Positions 1 through 8,283 of a stretch of DNA of 64,000 bases are shown in pieces. The position numbers and the translations under genes are program-made. The notes beneath the pieces were generated by a model. The model was given only the letters and a program-made list of their open reading frames with translations. It ran no database searches and had not been told where the DNA came from. This DNA comes from Planctomycetota bacterium. GTDB taxonomy: Bacteria; Planctomycetota; Phycisphaerae; UBA1845; UTPLA1. Position 1 is the stretch's first letter; every line of letters starts with the position of its first letter. Location: NCBI GenBank assembly GCA_016235815.1, contig JACRIM010000052.1, forward strand, positions 1 through 64,000, given 5' to 3'.

Positions 1-63
1 GAGCGGCGGAAGCAAGGGTTCGATCAGGCTCCACAGTTTGTCATCCAGTATTGCTCTTGCCAT
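1..63 (-). CDS. IS5-type transposase, N-terminal end only (cut by window edge)
   Basis: The first 63 bases read on the minus strand give an ATG and 20 further codons without a stop. The protein begins MARAILDDKLWSLIEPLLPP, the typical opening of IS5/IS4-superfamily (DDE) transposases. The rest of the gene lies left of the window, so completeness cannot be judged. It lies 400 bases from the integrase region, in keeping with an accessory junction. The family call rests on the N-terminal motif only. Confidence 0.7.
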   Translation of the reverse strand, partial: MARAILDDKLWSLIEPLLPPL

Positions 64-462
64 TGGCGGACCTCCATGTCCACCCTTGATCTCGACCATA
101 CGGGCTATTCGCCGATACTCTTTTTGTTAGGCGCTCTAAGTATTGCGACGTAAGACGTATATGTGCCTTAAACAAATCAACGCAGGTATATAAGTACACT
201 TGAATAAGAACTAGGAAAGAGAAACGTACCGCCATCCGTGATTATGCGAGGCGCTTTTCCGTTGCCGCGCCTCCACACTCTGCATAGAATCAGATCGGAC
301 ATCGGCAGACCGCACGGGCGCGGGTACTGAGTTCAAGAGCAACTCAGCGTGTAGAGCCGAGAGGGCGATTAATCTGCACGCGCCAACAACGAAGCGATCC
401 TCTCGCGTAGCCTGATACAAGCGCGGCTGGTCGCCATCAACGGAAACCCGTTGTGGTGACAC
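64..462. other. Non-coding stretch holding the probable IS terminus
   Basis: No convincing gene is seen. On the minus strand, bases 136-121 read GAGCGCCTAACAAAAA, placed just upstream of the transposase start as an IS terminal repeat would be, and flanked outside by TAA. The other end of the element is out of the window, so the inverted repeat cannot be paired. The rest (140-462) shows nothing I can name. Confidence 0.4.
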
Positions 463-798
463 GTGCGCCGATCCCACTTTCCTCCATGCGATAACGCCTC
501 CGAAATCACTCGGGCAGACTTCCAATTACTCTTGGGCGTACTCACCCGTTTGGCCCTTGCCATCGATTCATACAACAGCCTTGGCGTGTCCGTTGCCACG
601 CGGTACACCCGTCGTCCCGACGATTGTCCAGACCTCGTCAATGAATCAACGATGGCTCAACTTCTTGATATATCGCCTCGTACCCTTGCCCAATATCGCC
701 GCCGGGGAAAGTTCCCAAATTGCTGGGTTCGAAATGGTCGGCGGATACTTTGGAAAGTTGAGCAGACCATCGCCGCATGGAAGCGAGGGCTGCCGTAG
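463..798 (+). CDS. Excisionase-like helix-turn-helix protein
   Basis: A 111-residue frame whose C-terminal half matches the HTH_17/excisionase pattern of small MerR-like DNA-binding domains: NESTMAQLLDISPRTLAQY followed by RRRGKFPNCWVRNGRRILW and an amphipathic C-terminal helix. The N-terminal 55 residues look unstructured and may not be translated. A later start, such as the ATG at 652, would keep only part of the domain. The gene overlaps the integrase start by 22 bases, the usual place for a recombination directionality factor or integrase regulator. The DNA-binding role is inferred from the fold; an excisionase function is a guess from context. Confidence 0.65.
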   Translation: MRRSHFPPCDNASEITRADFQLLLGVLTRLALAIDSYNSLGVSVATRYTRRPDDCPDLVNESTMAQLLDISPRTLAQYRRRGKFPNCWVRNGRRILWKVEQTIAAWKRGLP

Positions 799-2036
799 TG
801 GCCGCGCCATGCGAAACATTCAAACTACCCCGTGGAATGGGTCGTCTTTGTCGCTATACCGTAAATGGCCCGTGGTCATGGCAGCGATGGGATGCACATT
901 CGAACAAATGGGTCATCACACCGACCGGAAAACAGAATCGTTCCCAGGCCGAACAACTGGTTTATCAACAGGCAGCGAGTCAAGCCCATGAGAGCTGTCG
1001 CCTTGAGGGCGTGCCGCTCCTGTTTCAGACAGTCGCCGATGAGTACGTAGAAGCACGAACCCTGGGCCACGCATGCAAACGGTTGCGACCCAGGAGTTTA
1101 TTGAAACTTAGCGGCGCAATACGTCGATTCGGCGAATTTGTTGGCAAAGGATATGAGTCACTATTGATCGATCAAGTGGATACGACGACCCTGACCAGAT
1201 TCGTGGAGAGTGAAAGCAAGCGCGTGACCGTCGACAGTGCAAATACTCACCTGAATTTCATAAGTCAAATTCTTGATTACGCCGCGCAAAGAAAATTCAT
1301 CGCCAAGGCTCCACAGGCGACGCCTCTCATTCAGAATCAGGATCTTGATGATGATGACGCCATCGCGGGTTGGCCCTGTCCGACGGCGGAGGAACTAAAA
1401 CAGATACTCGGAGCCACTGCTGTCACGCTCGCTCCAACCGGTAAGCGTGCCAACAACGGCAGCGAAACCGGCCGTGCTATTTACCGTGGCATCAATCAAA
1501 ACGACTACACCGATCTGTACACGACACTGTCGCTCACTGGCCTGCGATTTGGTGAGGCTCGAAACCTGACATGGGGTGATGTTGACCTCGAAAATAAGGT
1601 GATACAGGTCAGGCCTGGACGTAAGAACGGAATCTACTGGCAGCCCAAGACGAAGTCATCCATTCGACGGGTACCAATCGTCCCGCAACTCGAACCAATC
1701 CTCCATCGGCTCCGTGAAATGAGCCGCAAAAAGCTGTGGGTATTCGAGACACGTCGTGGGACACAACTCAATCCAAGCAACGCCTCGAAGCGTTTCCGTG
1801 AAATCTGCGATGGGCTGGGCTTCAAAAAGCACTTCGTCGTCCATTCGCTCAGAAAATACTGGGCCTCAACGGTGGCATCGCAGGGCATGGACGCCATGAT
1901 GATGATCAAGGTGTTCGGCCACACAGATTTCAAACTCATCATGAGCACCTACTACTCCCAGAACGACGATGCCCGGATGGTCGCTGAGGCCAGCAGAATC
2001 GACTTTGGCCTGTCACCACCACCTACTGCGGCCTAA
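777..2036 (+). CDS. Tyrosine recombinase / phage-type integrase
   Basis: A 419-residue site-specific recombinase. The N-terminal SAM-like core-binding domain spans about residues 75-180 and the catalytic domain about 195-410. The full catalytic set is visible: Arg257 in LTGLRFGEARNL, a lysine near 291-293, His356 and Arg359 in VHSLRKYWA, His382 in VFGHTDF and Tyr392 in MSTYY. The enzyme is therefore probably active. An alternative ATG at 837 would remove 20 poorly conserved residues. It is preceded by an HTH gene and ends 196 bases before tRNA-Gly(CCC), whose 3' half is duplicated 20.6 kb downstream. The integrase lies on the 5' side of the tRNA, outside the repeat-bounded segment, which is unusual. 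Confidence 0.93.
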   Translation: MEARAAVVAAPCETFKLPRGMGRLCRYTVNGPWSWQRWDAHSNKWVITPTGKQNRSQAEQLVYQQAASQAHESCRLEGVPLLFQTVADEYVEARTLGHACKRLRPRSLLKLSGAIRRFGEFVGKGYESLLIDQVDTTTLTRFVESESKRVTVDSANTHLNFISQILDYAAQRKFIAKAPQATPLIQNQDLDDDDAIAGWPCPTAEELKQILGATAVTLAPTGKRANNGSETGRAIYRGINQNDYTDLYTTLSLTGLRFGEARNLTWGDVDLENKVIQVRPGRKNGIYWQPKTKSSIRRVPIVPQLEPILHRLREMSRKKLWVFETRRGTQLNPSNASKRFREICDGLGFKKHFVVHSLRKYWASTVASQGMDAMMMIKVFGHTDFKLIMSTYYSQNDDARMVAEASRIDFGLSPPPTAA

Positions 2037-2232
2037 TGCAAGGTGTAGCAACTCTGTTCACAACCAAAGTCGTCCAATTCCAGCAGATGGAATCTCCGAG
2101 CCAATAATCTGGCGGTATGCTGGCGGTTCGTGTGTAGCGAGATGTCGCCGAAAGGACTTACGCCGTATCGAAAGGTAGCGAACAGACTTGACGAGAGGGC
2201 GTAAGCCTTGATAATTGCGTGGGTAATAGCTT

Positions 2233-2307
<75 letters not shown>

Positions 2308-2703
2308 CTAAACCACGTCTGGACGGTCGCTTACAGAATCTCGAGGAGCGACGCTAATTTCATTTGCGTCCATTATTGCATCCGACCAACGATCGCAGCC
2401 GTGATATCTGCGATACGCAAATCCGCATTTCCGAGCACGTCATGCAGGTCCGGCAAGACTGACGCGAAAGCAAAACGACGTTCATGCTGGCATTCCATTT
2501 CCGTTGATGTCGAATGGTGGCAGTCCGGCCCACATTTCCGTTGATGTCGAATGGTGGCAGCACGGCCCACACAGAATCTCCACCCAAATTGAATCTTCAT
2601 GATTGGTGGACTTGGCCCTTGTGCATCCCCCTGCCGGCATGTCACTCGACTCTATGGAGCCTTCTCCCAAATCCGCGCCTCACGTGAGAATTGAGAGACC
2701 CTG
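2308..2703. other. Non-coding stretch at the left end of the island
   Basis: No gene with recognisable similarity is seen. The overlapping frames here are short and look random. The stretch contains a two-copy 37-base tandem repeat (2496-2569) and ends at the stop codon of a decayed dockerin-type gene. It may be island-end debris. Confidence 0.5.
2496..2569. repeat. Two-copy tandem repeat, 37-base unit
   Basis: The units at 2496-2532 and 2533-2569 both begin CATTTCCGTTGATGTCGAAT and differ only at two adjacent bases near the end (TC versus CA). On the minus strand both encode PPFDINGN-like residues, reminiscent of the Asp/Asn loops of calcium-binding dockerin-type repeats. No long reading frame supports translation. 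It may be a remnant of the decayed gene next to it. Confidence 0.75.
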
Positions 2704-3057
2704 TTAGGCACAAACCGCGCCTTGCAGCAAGCCGTCGACGAGTCCCTGAACATCCAGGCCGTTGATCTCATGGTTGCTGTTGAGATCGCCGGGGCAACAG
2801 GCCGGCTCGCAGGTCACACCGTCGCAGTCCGTACCGACGCCGCCGAACACGCCGCTCAGCGTCGCGCACGAATCGGGTGAAATCGGCGAGCAGGCGCCGT
2901 TCACGCGGCACGAACCCTCATAGCGCAGGTCGAGTGTCCAAGCGTTGCCCGTGTCTCCTTGATCTGAGCATGTAACCACAGACGCGCTGGTGCATCCAAC
3001 GGGACATACATGCGAGTGTGTCGAATCGCATTGCCCGGAATAGCATACGGTTGTGCC
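2704..3057 (-). pseudogene. C-terminal remnant of a secreted dockerin-type protein
   Basis: The minus-strand frame is open from a stop at 3058-3060 to the TAA at 2704-2706. It encodes a cysteine-rich stretch (VCYSGQC, HVCPVGC, CEPACC) followed by a dockerin-like end, GDLNSNHEINGLDVQGLVDG. That tail resembles the one on the secreted protein at 27411-29147. There is no signal peptide and no room upstream for the body of a normal exported protein before the operon starting at 3165. A GTG at 2979 could start a 91-residue peptide, but the homology-like sequence continues upstream of it. It is best read as a truncated gene at the island edge. Confidence 0.65.
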
Positions 3058-3164
3058 TCAGCTTGACCTCAAGATGAGGACTCGCCGAGTCACTTTGCCG
3101 GTGAGGCAATGGCCGAATTACGGCGACCATTCGTCGCGACGTCTACACGCTTCGAGGTCCACGA

Positions 3165-3380
3165 ATGGCTTTCCTGATCTTGCTCATATTGTGGCTATAC
3201 CTGAGCATCGGCGTGATGTTCGGTGTCGCTTTTGCCTGGCGAGGCGCTGATCAAATCGACCCATCGGCGCACGGTGCCCCTGCGATGTTTCGACTACTGA
3301 TTCTGCCAGGAGCGATCGCGTTTTGGCCGATGCTGGCGCACCGCTGGCGTCGAGCCGTGTTGACAAGAGACGAATCATGA
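3165..3380 (+). CDS. Small membrane protein, first gene of the Rieske/ferric-reductase operon
   Basis: A 71-residue protein with two likely membrane helices: residues 2-25, starting MAFLILLILWLYLSIGVMF, and about 42-58. Between them lies a short polar loop, and the C-terminus is basic. No catalytic residues are apparent. Its stop codon overlaps the ATG of the next gene (ATGA at 3377), so translation is probably coupled. Four consecutive genes overlap by 4-8 bases up to 5401, pointing to a shared membrane complex. The function is unknown; an accessory role for the heme/Rieske protein is inferred from position. Confidence 0.7.
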   Translation: MAFLILLILWLYLSIGVMFGVAFAWRGADQIDPSAHGAPAMFRLLILPGAIAFWPMLAHRWRRAVLTRDES

Positions 3381-3568
3381 CGCGGTCGTTGCGGCGCTGG
3401 CACATCCGTTTCTGGTTGATACTTGGACCCTTGATTGCGATCGGACTCCTCGTGGCATTGATCGACCGTCCGCCGGCCCCCGCACAGACCGAAATCCAAC
3501 CTGTTCTCAGGCACCCCGATCGCTCGGCCATCGGCACCCAAGTGACCATGAATGGGAGAGATCCGTGA
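3377..3568 (+). CDS. Small single-span membrane protein of the Rieske operon
   Basis: A 63-residue protein with a basic N-terminus (MTRSLRRWHIRFW), one membrane helix (about residues 12-31) and an outer tail ending before the next start. An in-frame ATG exists 54 bases upstream, but the ATG at 3377 overlaps the previous stop and fits the operon spacing. It overlaps the following GTG start by four bases. It has no recognisable domain. A subunit or assembly factor for the downstream electron-transfer protein is plausible but unproven. Confidence 0.65.
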   Translation: MTRSLRRWHIRFWLILGPLIAIGLLVALIDRPPAPAQTEIQPVLRHPDRSAIGTQVTMNGRDP

Positions 3569-4635
3569 GCGTAGGCTACGTCGCCGTCCAGTGGAATCGC
3601 CACAAGCGCATCTATGATGGGCTGGTTGCCAGCGGGGTTGCCTGCTACCTGGTCGTGTTCTTTCTCGCCGGCCGGACGCTGTACACAGGTCAAAATGCAA
3701 TCAGCCCAGAAATCCTAGTAATGCGGGCCCTGGGCACCTGTGCGTATCTGCTGCTGCACATCATCCTCTGCATCGGTCCCCTGGCTCGGCTCGACCGACG
3801 GTTTCTTCCACTTCTCTACAACCGACGACATCTCGGCGTCGCCACCTTCCTGGTAGCGCTCGCGCATGGTGTTGTGGCAATCGGTTTCTATCATGGCTTT
3901 GGCATCCTGAATCCGTTTGTGTCACTCCTGACCAGCAATACGAATTATGGTTCGCTCACAGCATTTCCATTCCAGATTCTGGGCGCGATCGCGCTTTCCA
4001 TCCTGTTTCTTATGGCTTCGACCAGCCACGATTTCTGGCTCAGGAATCTCGGCGCATCGGCGTGGAAGCGATTGCACATGCTCGTCTATCCCGCTTACGG
4101 CCTGGTGGTCATGCACGTTGCGTTGGGAATACTCCAGGCACAACGCAGCCCCTGGCTTGCGGCACTGGTCGCGACAGGTGTCACGATGGTCGCCGGCCTC
4201 CACATCCTGGCAGGCACACGCGAACATCGACGCGATCAACACGAATCACATCGCACAAGGATCAACGGCGAGCCTTGGGTGGATGTCGGTTCGGTCGATG
4301 ACATCGCCGACGAGCATGGATCGACCGTCTCCGTAAACGGGGGCGAACGTATCGCCCTGTTTCGCCACCGCGGTTGCATCTCGGCAACGACGAATGTCTG
4401 TGCACACCAGGGTGGCCCGCTCGGCGAAGGCCGGATCATCGACGGCTGCATCACATGCCCGTGGCATGGCTGGCAGTACCGATCGGCCGACGGTCAATCT
4501 CCGCCGCCTTTTACCGAGAAAATCGTGACCTATCGCGTGCGCGTGATTGCCGGACGAATCCAGGTCGATCCGACAGCGCTCACGCCGGGGACAGCCGTCG
4601 ATCCGGCTCGCATTGAGGAGACCGTGCATGTCTGA
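3565..4635 (+). CDS. Ferric-reductase-like membrane domain fused to a Rieske 2Fe-2S domain
   Basis: A 356-residue protein starting at GTG 3565. The first roughly 215 residues contain about six hydrophobic helices with repeated histidines (LLLHIILCIG, VALAHGVVAIG, KRLHMLVYP, VVMHVALG), as in heme-binding ferric-reductase/MsrQ-type domains. Residues about 235-345 form a Rieske domain with both ligand motifs, CAHQGGPLGEG and CPWHGWQY (CxH...CxxH). One polypeptide thus joins heme b and an iron-sulfur cluster, so it probably moves electrons across or along the cytoplasmic membrane. The partner oxidant and reductant are unknown. It is translationally coupled to genes on both sides. Confidence 0.9.
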   Translation: MSVGYVAVQWNRHKRIYDGLVASGVACYLVVFFLAGRTLYTGQNAISPEILVMRALGTCAYLLLHIILCIGPLARLDRRFLPLLYNRRHLGVATFLVALAHGVVAIGFYHGFGILNPFVSLLTSNTNYGSLTAFPFQILGAIALSILFLMASTSHDFWLRNLGASAWKRLHMLVYPAYGLVVMHVALGILQAQRSPWLAALVATGVTMVAGLHILAGTREHRRDQHESHRTRINGEPWVDVGSVDDIADEHGSTVSVNGGERIALFRHRGCISATTNVCAHQGGPLGEGRIIDGCITCPWHGWQYRSADGQSPPPFTEKIVTYRVRVIAGRIQVDPTALTPGTAVDPARIEETVHV

Positions 4636-5401
4636 GACAAATGACTTTTACGTGGGATACCTGCGCATGCCGACGGGGTTGAACCGTTTCATACGTTGGA
4701 CGGCACCCATGCTGATTGCGGCAGCGCTGGCCACAGCGTGGTCCCTGTCGCGGTCGCAAAACAATCCCGGCGATGGCGTGTGGCATGACGACGCAGAGTC
4801 CCTGGTGGGGCGCCTGTCCACATATCCGTACCCCCATATTCGCATCTTGTCCACGCAGCACGGAGACGCCGTCCAATCCATTGAGACGGTGCTTCTGGTG
4901 TCCGAAGGCAAGCATGGCGGTGGCGAACGCGTCGCCGGATTGGATGGACGAATTGCCAGGGTGCGTGGCACGATACTGGAACGCGATGGTCGGCGATTGC
5001 TCGAATTATCTGAAACGGACGCCGCGAAAGCCGAAGATGCGACGCCGTCGCCAGATGCGGCACGACTGGCGGCCCCCCATGTCGTCGCGATGGGATCAGT
5101 TACATTGCAGGGGGAGATCATCGACCCCAAGTGCTACTCCGGCGCGATGAAACCGGGCGAGGGCAAGGCCCACAAGGAATGCGCAACGCTTTGCATCGCC
5201 GGCGGCATTCCACCAATGTTCGTGACTCGGAATGCAGCCGGAAAACGCAACTACTACCTGCTGACGGACCCCAATGGCCGGGCCCTCGACGATCGCATAT
5301 TGCCGTTCGTCGCAGACGCCGTTCAAGTCACCGGCGAGCTGGAGCGGCGCGACGACCTTCTCGTGCTCAGAATCAATCCGGCTGACATCCGCCGTCTTTG
5401 A
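4628..5401 (+). CDS. Membrane-anchored protein of unknown function with a Cys/His motif, Rieske partner
   Basis: A 257-residue protein. The start at 4628 overlaps the end of the Rieske gene by eight bases. One membrane helix lies at about residues 23-41 (RWTAPMLIAAALATAWSL). The C-terminal half holds a striking conserved-looking motif, IDPKCYSGAMKPGEGKAHKE then CATLCIAGGIPPMFV, with three cysteines and a histidine that could bind metal or a cofactor. It is followed by a small beta-rich, OB-like region (VQVTGELERRDDLLVLRI). I recognise this as a recurring neighbour of Rieske/ferric-reductase proteins but know no function. An electron-transfer or maturation role is inferred. Confidence 0.7.
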   Translation: MSETNDFYVGYLRMPTGLNRFIRWTAPMLIAAALATAWSLSRSQNNPGDGVWHDDAESLVGRLSTYPYPHIRILSTQHGDAVQSIETVLLVSEGKHGGGERVAGLDGRIARVRGTILERDGRRLLELSETDAAKAEDATPSPDAARLAAPHVVAMGSVTLQGEIIDPKCYSGAMKPGEGKAHKECATLCIAGGIPPMFVTRNAAGKRNYYLLTDPNGRALDDRILPFVADAVQVTGELERRDDLLVLRINPADIRRL

Positions 5402-5455
5402 TGCTCGTTCCCGTAACCGGCTGTAACCGCCTGACCAAGCCCGCATCCAAGTTCT

Positions 5456-5494
5456 GAACATCCGCCAAGGGTTTGGTTGCCCGGCGGAATGTTC
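5456..5494 (+). terminator. Hairpin between the Rieske operon and the redoxin-YHS gene
   Basis: The arms GAACATCCGCC (5456-5466) and GGCGGAATGTTC (5483-5494) pair over 11 positions with a single bulged A, around a 16-base loop. No T-tract follows, so it is either a factor-dependent terminator or a 5' leader structure for the gene starting at 5524, whose GAAGGG ribosome-binding site lies just downstream. Confidence 0.4.
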
Positions 5495-5523
5495 ATTGAT
5501 TATCGCACTGAAGGGCCCACTCG

Positions 5524-6462
5524 ATGTCCATCGTCCGTTTCGCTTTCATGCCTGCGCTCGTCGCGACTTCAATCGCAAGCGTGGCAGCCTTGAGCGCCGC
5601 GCCCGCTGATTTCGCGGTCACCTCCAGCGACAAGTCGTTTCGACTCTCCGAGGCGCGCGGCACGTTCGTAGCGCTGCACTTTCTTCTCAAGACGGATTGC
5701 CCGTATTGCCAGCGATACGTCGCGGATATCGTGCGCCGCGCGCCCGATGTTGCCGGCGTCACGCACATTTTTCTGAAGCCGGACTCCGAAGAAGAAGTCA
5801 AGGCCTGGTCGGAGAAGCTCAAGCAGGCCGGCGTCGACGCGACGATTTATCGAGATCCCGATGCCAAGCTCGCGGATGAATTCAGGATTCCTGATGGATA
5901 TGCGTTTCACGGGCAGACTGTGCACTTCCCAGCGCTCGTTCTACTCGGTCCGGAGGGCCGCGAGGCTTTCCGATATGTCGGAAAGGACAACACGGACCGG
6001 CTTCCATTCGATCAACTGGCCGCGAAGATCGCCGAACTCTCGAAGAACGCGGCAATCGCGGAATACAACCTGTCCGATCGCGCCATGGCGCTGGGCGGAT
6101 TCGATCCGGTTGCGTACATCGATGCCGGACAGGCGCGACCGGGGAAGCCGGAACTGACCAGTCGATATCGTGGCGTTGCCTATCGATTCGAGAGCAAACA
6201 GAACCAACGCAAGTTCGCCGACAATCCCGGGAAATATGTGCCCGCCTATGGCGGATGGTGCGCCACCGCGATGGCCGACGGCCGCAAAGTCGAAGTCGAT
6301 CCCGAGAATTTCAAGGTGACTGACGGCAGACTCTTTCTGTTCTACAAGGGCTGGCTCGGAGACGCGCGCAAAGACTGGAACAAAGACGAGAAGAAGCTGA
6401 CCGCCCGCGCGAATGAGCAATGGCGCAGAATCGCGCCCACCGATGCGATTGAAAGGAAGTGA
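5524..6462 (+). CDS. Secreted redoxin-YHS fusion protein
   Basis: A 312-residue protein with a signal peptide (residues 1-25, ending SAAPA). An AhpC/TlpA-like thioredoxin fold occupies about residues 28-175, with the active-site-like motif TDCPYCQRY (CxxC). A YHS domain follows at about 195-285 (LGGFDPVAYIDAG, YRGVAYRFESKQNQRKF, PAYGGWCATAMADG). YHS domains are associated with metal or heme handling, and redoxins with thiol or peroxide reduction. Export of both on one chain suggests a periplasmic redox or metal role. It is followed closely by a DoxX-type gene, in line with a small redox operon. The exact substrate is unknown. Confidence 0.85.
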   Translation: MSIVRFAFMPALVATSIASVAALSAAPADFAVTSSDKSFRLSEARGTFVALHFLLKTDCPYCQRYVADIVRRAPDVAGVTHIFLKPDSEEEVKAWSEKLKQAGVDATIYRDPDAKLADEFRIPDGYAFHGQTVHFPALVLLGPEGREAFRYVGKDNTDRLPFDQLAAKIAELSKNAAIAEYNLSDRAMALGGFDPVAYIDAGQARPGKPELTSRYRGVAYRFESKQNQRKFADNPGKYVPAYGGWCATAMADGRKVEVDPENFKVTDGRLFLFYKGWLGDARKDWNKDEKKLTARANEQWRRIAPTDAIERK

Positions 6463-6465
6463 CCG

Positions 6466-6945
6466 ATGCAGGCAAGTCAGGCACCCTCCATGGCAGGCGA
6501 CGGTCAAACGATGACCGCAACGGAATCCACACAATCCATTCCACGAGGGCTTACGCGGCTCAGTTGGCTCCTGCAGGTGGTAACGGCAGCGATTCTGGCG
6601 CAGACGCTCTTCTTCAAATTCACGGCTGCGGAGGAGTCAGTTTACATTTTCACCACGCTTGGCCTGGAGCCGTGGGGACGCATCGGCTCCGGCATCGTTG
6701 AACTGTTTGCGTGCGTGCTGCTGCTCGTGCCGCGCACCGTTCCGGTCGGCGCATTGCTGTCGCTCGGCGTCATCAGCGGCGCGATCGTGAGTCATTTGAC
6801 TAAGTTGGGAATTGTCGTGAAAGACGACGGCGGATTGTTGCTCGCACTGGCACTGGTGGTCTTCGTTTCCAGCCTGGGAGTCCTGTGGATCCGTCGGTGT
6901 GAAGTGGCCGCGATCGTTCGAACTGTCGCACGGACACGAGGTTGA
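6466..6945 (+). CDS. DoxX-family integral membrane protein
   Basis: A 159-residue protein with four hydrophobic helices and the DoxX-like signature of a first helix ending LAQTLFFKFTAAEES, followed by WGRIGSGIVELFACVLLLVP. DoxX proteins sit in the cytoplasmic membrane and often accompany thiol or oxidative-stress genes; a biochemical activity is not established for this subgroup. It starts three bases after the redoxin-YHS stop. An internal ATG at 6511 (MTATES) is an alternative start that leaves all helices intact. Confidence 0.8.
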   Translation: MQASQAPSMAGDGQTMTATESTQSIPRGLTRLSWLLQVVTAAILAQTLFFKFTAAEESVYIFTTLGLEPWGRIGSGIVELFACVLLLVPRTVPVGALLSLGVISGAIVSHLTKLGIVVKDDGGLLLALALVVFVSSLGVLWIRRCEVAAIVRTVARTRG

Positions 6946-6946
6946 G

Positions 6947-7525
6947 ATGAATACGACACTGGTTCAGCGAAGTAGTGCTCTCATCAATCGCACAGCCAAT
7001 CCGTTAGCCGTACTGGCCGTTTCGCTTCAACAACTGGCGGATTTGCTGGTCGTCACGTCGGACGCGCAATACACCCGAAAGCCGGTGGGCGTGATTCCGA
7101 GCAGCCTGGGCGGCCACGTTCGGCACTGTCTCGATCACTTCGAGGCGCTCTGTGCTGGTGCGCTGACGGGAGTTGTGGACTACGACGATCGACAGCGCGG
7201 CACGTCCGTTGAGACGGATCGGATCGCAGCCTTGGGCGCGATTCGACGACTCCGCGTTCAAATTGAAGCACTCGACGAGTCGGTGCTGACGAAAACAGTT
7301 CGTGTGCCGTCGATCATTGCGGGAGACGGCACGTCGATCGAGACGCGATCGTCACTGGGGCGCGAACTTGCGTTCGTCCTGAGCCACACGGTGCATCACA
7401 ACGCCCTGGTCGCCGCAATGTGCAGGACGCTCGGCATTCCCATACCGGATCGATTCGGATATGCGCCGGCAACCATTGCCCATCTGGACCAGTCTGAATG
7501 TGCACGGTCACCATCATCCCGGTAA
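6947..7525 (+). CDS. DinB-like four-helix metal-binding protein
   Basis: A 192-residue protein. The chosen ATG at 6947 follows the DoxX stop at once; an upstream in-frame ATG at 6899 would overlap that gene. It has the DinB/YfiT layout: one histidine in GGHVRHCLDHFEAL near residue 55 and a pair in LSHTVHHNALVAAM near residue 150, together the expected three-histidine metal site. Family members include thiol-dependent transferases (mycothiol or bacillithiol) and damage-induced proteins; no substrate can be assigned. It overlaps the next gene by 28 bases. Confidence 0.82.
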   Translation: MNTTLVQRSSALINRTANPLAVLAVSLQQLADLLVVTSDAQYTRKPVGVIPSSLGGHVRHCLDHFEALCAGALTGVVDYDDRQRGTSVETDRIAALGAIRRLRVQIEALDESVLTKTVRVPSIIAGDGTSIETRSSLGRELAFVLSHTVHHNALVAAMCRTLGIPIPDRFGYAPATIAHLDQSECARSPSSR

Positions 7526-8283
7526 GCACTGTCGCGCAAGAGTCCGTGGGCGTTGGCGCGATCGCGCAACCGCGTGGAATTCGACTGGCTTGCAACCGCG
7601 ACGAATTGCGAGGGCGGCCGGCGGCGCTTCCGCCCGTTTTTCACGCATATGGTACGCGTAAGGCAATCATGCCGATTGACCCGGTTTCGGATGGAACATG
7701 GATCGCCGTGAACAACACGGGCATCGCCGCCACGCTGTTGAATGTCAATCTCGGTCTCAACCCGGCGGCAAGCGGTCGCGGCATGACGAGTCGCGGCACA
7801 CTCATTCCAAGACTGATGGTGTCAGAGGCTCTTGACGAAGCGATTGAATTGAGCGCCGACATTGACCCGAGTCAGTACGCTCCCTTCCGACTGGTGGTTG
7901 TCGACGACACTCATATTGCCGACGTCTACAGCGACGGACAAAGGCTACGGATCGAGCGGTCAATCATGGGTGGCCGCCCCATACTCTTCACTTCTTCGGG
8001 CCTGGGCGACGCCCTCGTCGAAAGCCCGCGCCGCGAACTGTTTGAGCAAATGTTCACCACTGACGATGACTGGCCCACGGCGCAAGACGCGTATCATCGA
8101 CATTCATGGCCCGATCGCAGGCACGTAAGCGTGTGCATGGAGCGCAGCGAGGCGCGGACGGTCAGCCACACCGTGATCGAGATCGAGCCGGACCGGGTTG
8201 CCCTCACCTATGTCCCTGACGCCCCCGACCGCGCAAGACCTCTTGTGCCGGTCGCATTGATAAGGTTGAGGGCGCGCATATGA
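7498..8283 (+). CDS. NRDE (TANGO2-like) family protein
   Basis: A 261-residue protein beginning MCTVT, so a cysteine is exposed after methionine removal, as in Ntn-hydrolase-like NRDE proteins. The defining motif is RLACNRDELRGRPAALPP near residues 30-47, followed by GTWIAVNNTGIAATLLN. Eukaryotic TANGO2 is linked to lipid and heme homeostasis; bacterial functions are poorly known. The gene overlaps DinB upstream by 28 bases and the DedA/ATP-grasp fusion downstream by four, so the three are probably made together. Confidence 0.9.
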   Translation: MCTVTIIPVSTVAQESVGVGAIAQPRGIRLACNRDELRGRPAALPPVFHAYGTRKAIMPIDPVSDGTWIAVNNTGIAATLLNVNLGLNPAASGRGMTSRGTLIPRLMVSEALDEAIELSADIDPSQYAPFRLVVVDDTHIADVYSDGQRLRIERSIMGGRPILFTSSGLGDALVESPRRELFEQMFTTDDDWPTAQDAYHRHSWPDRRHVSVCMERSEARTVSHTVIEIEPDRVALTYVPDAPDRARPLVPVALIRLRARI

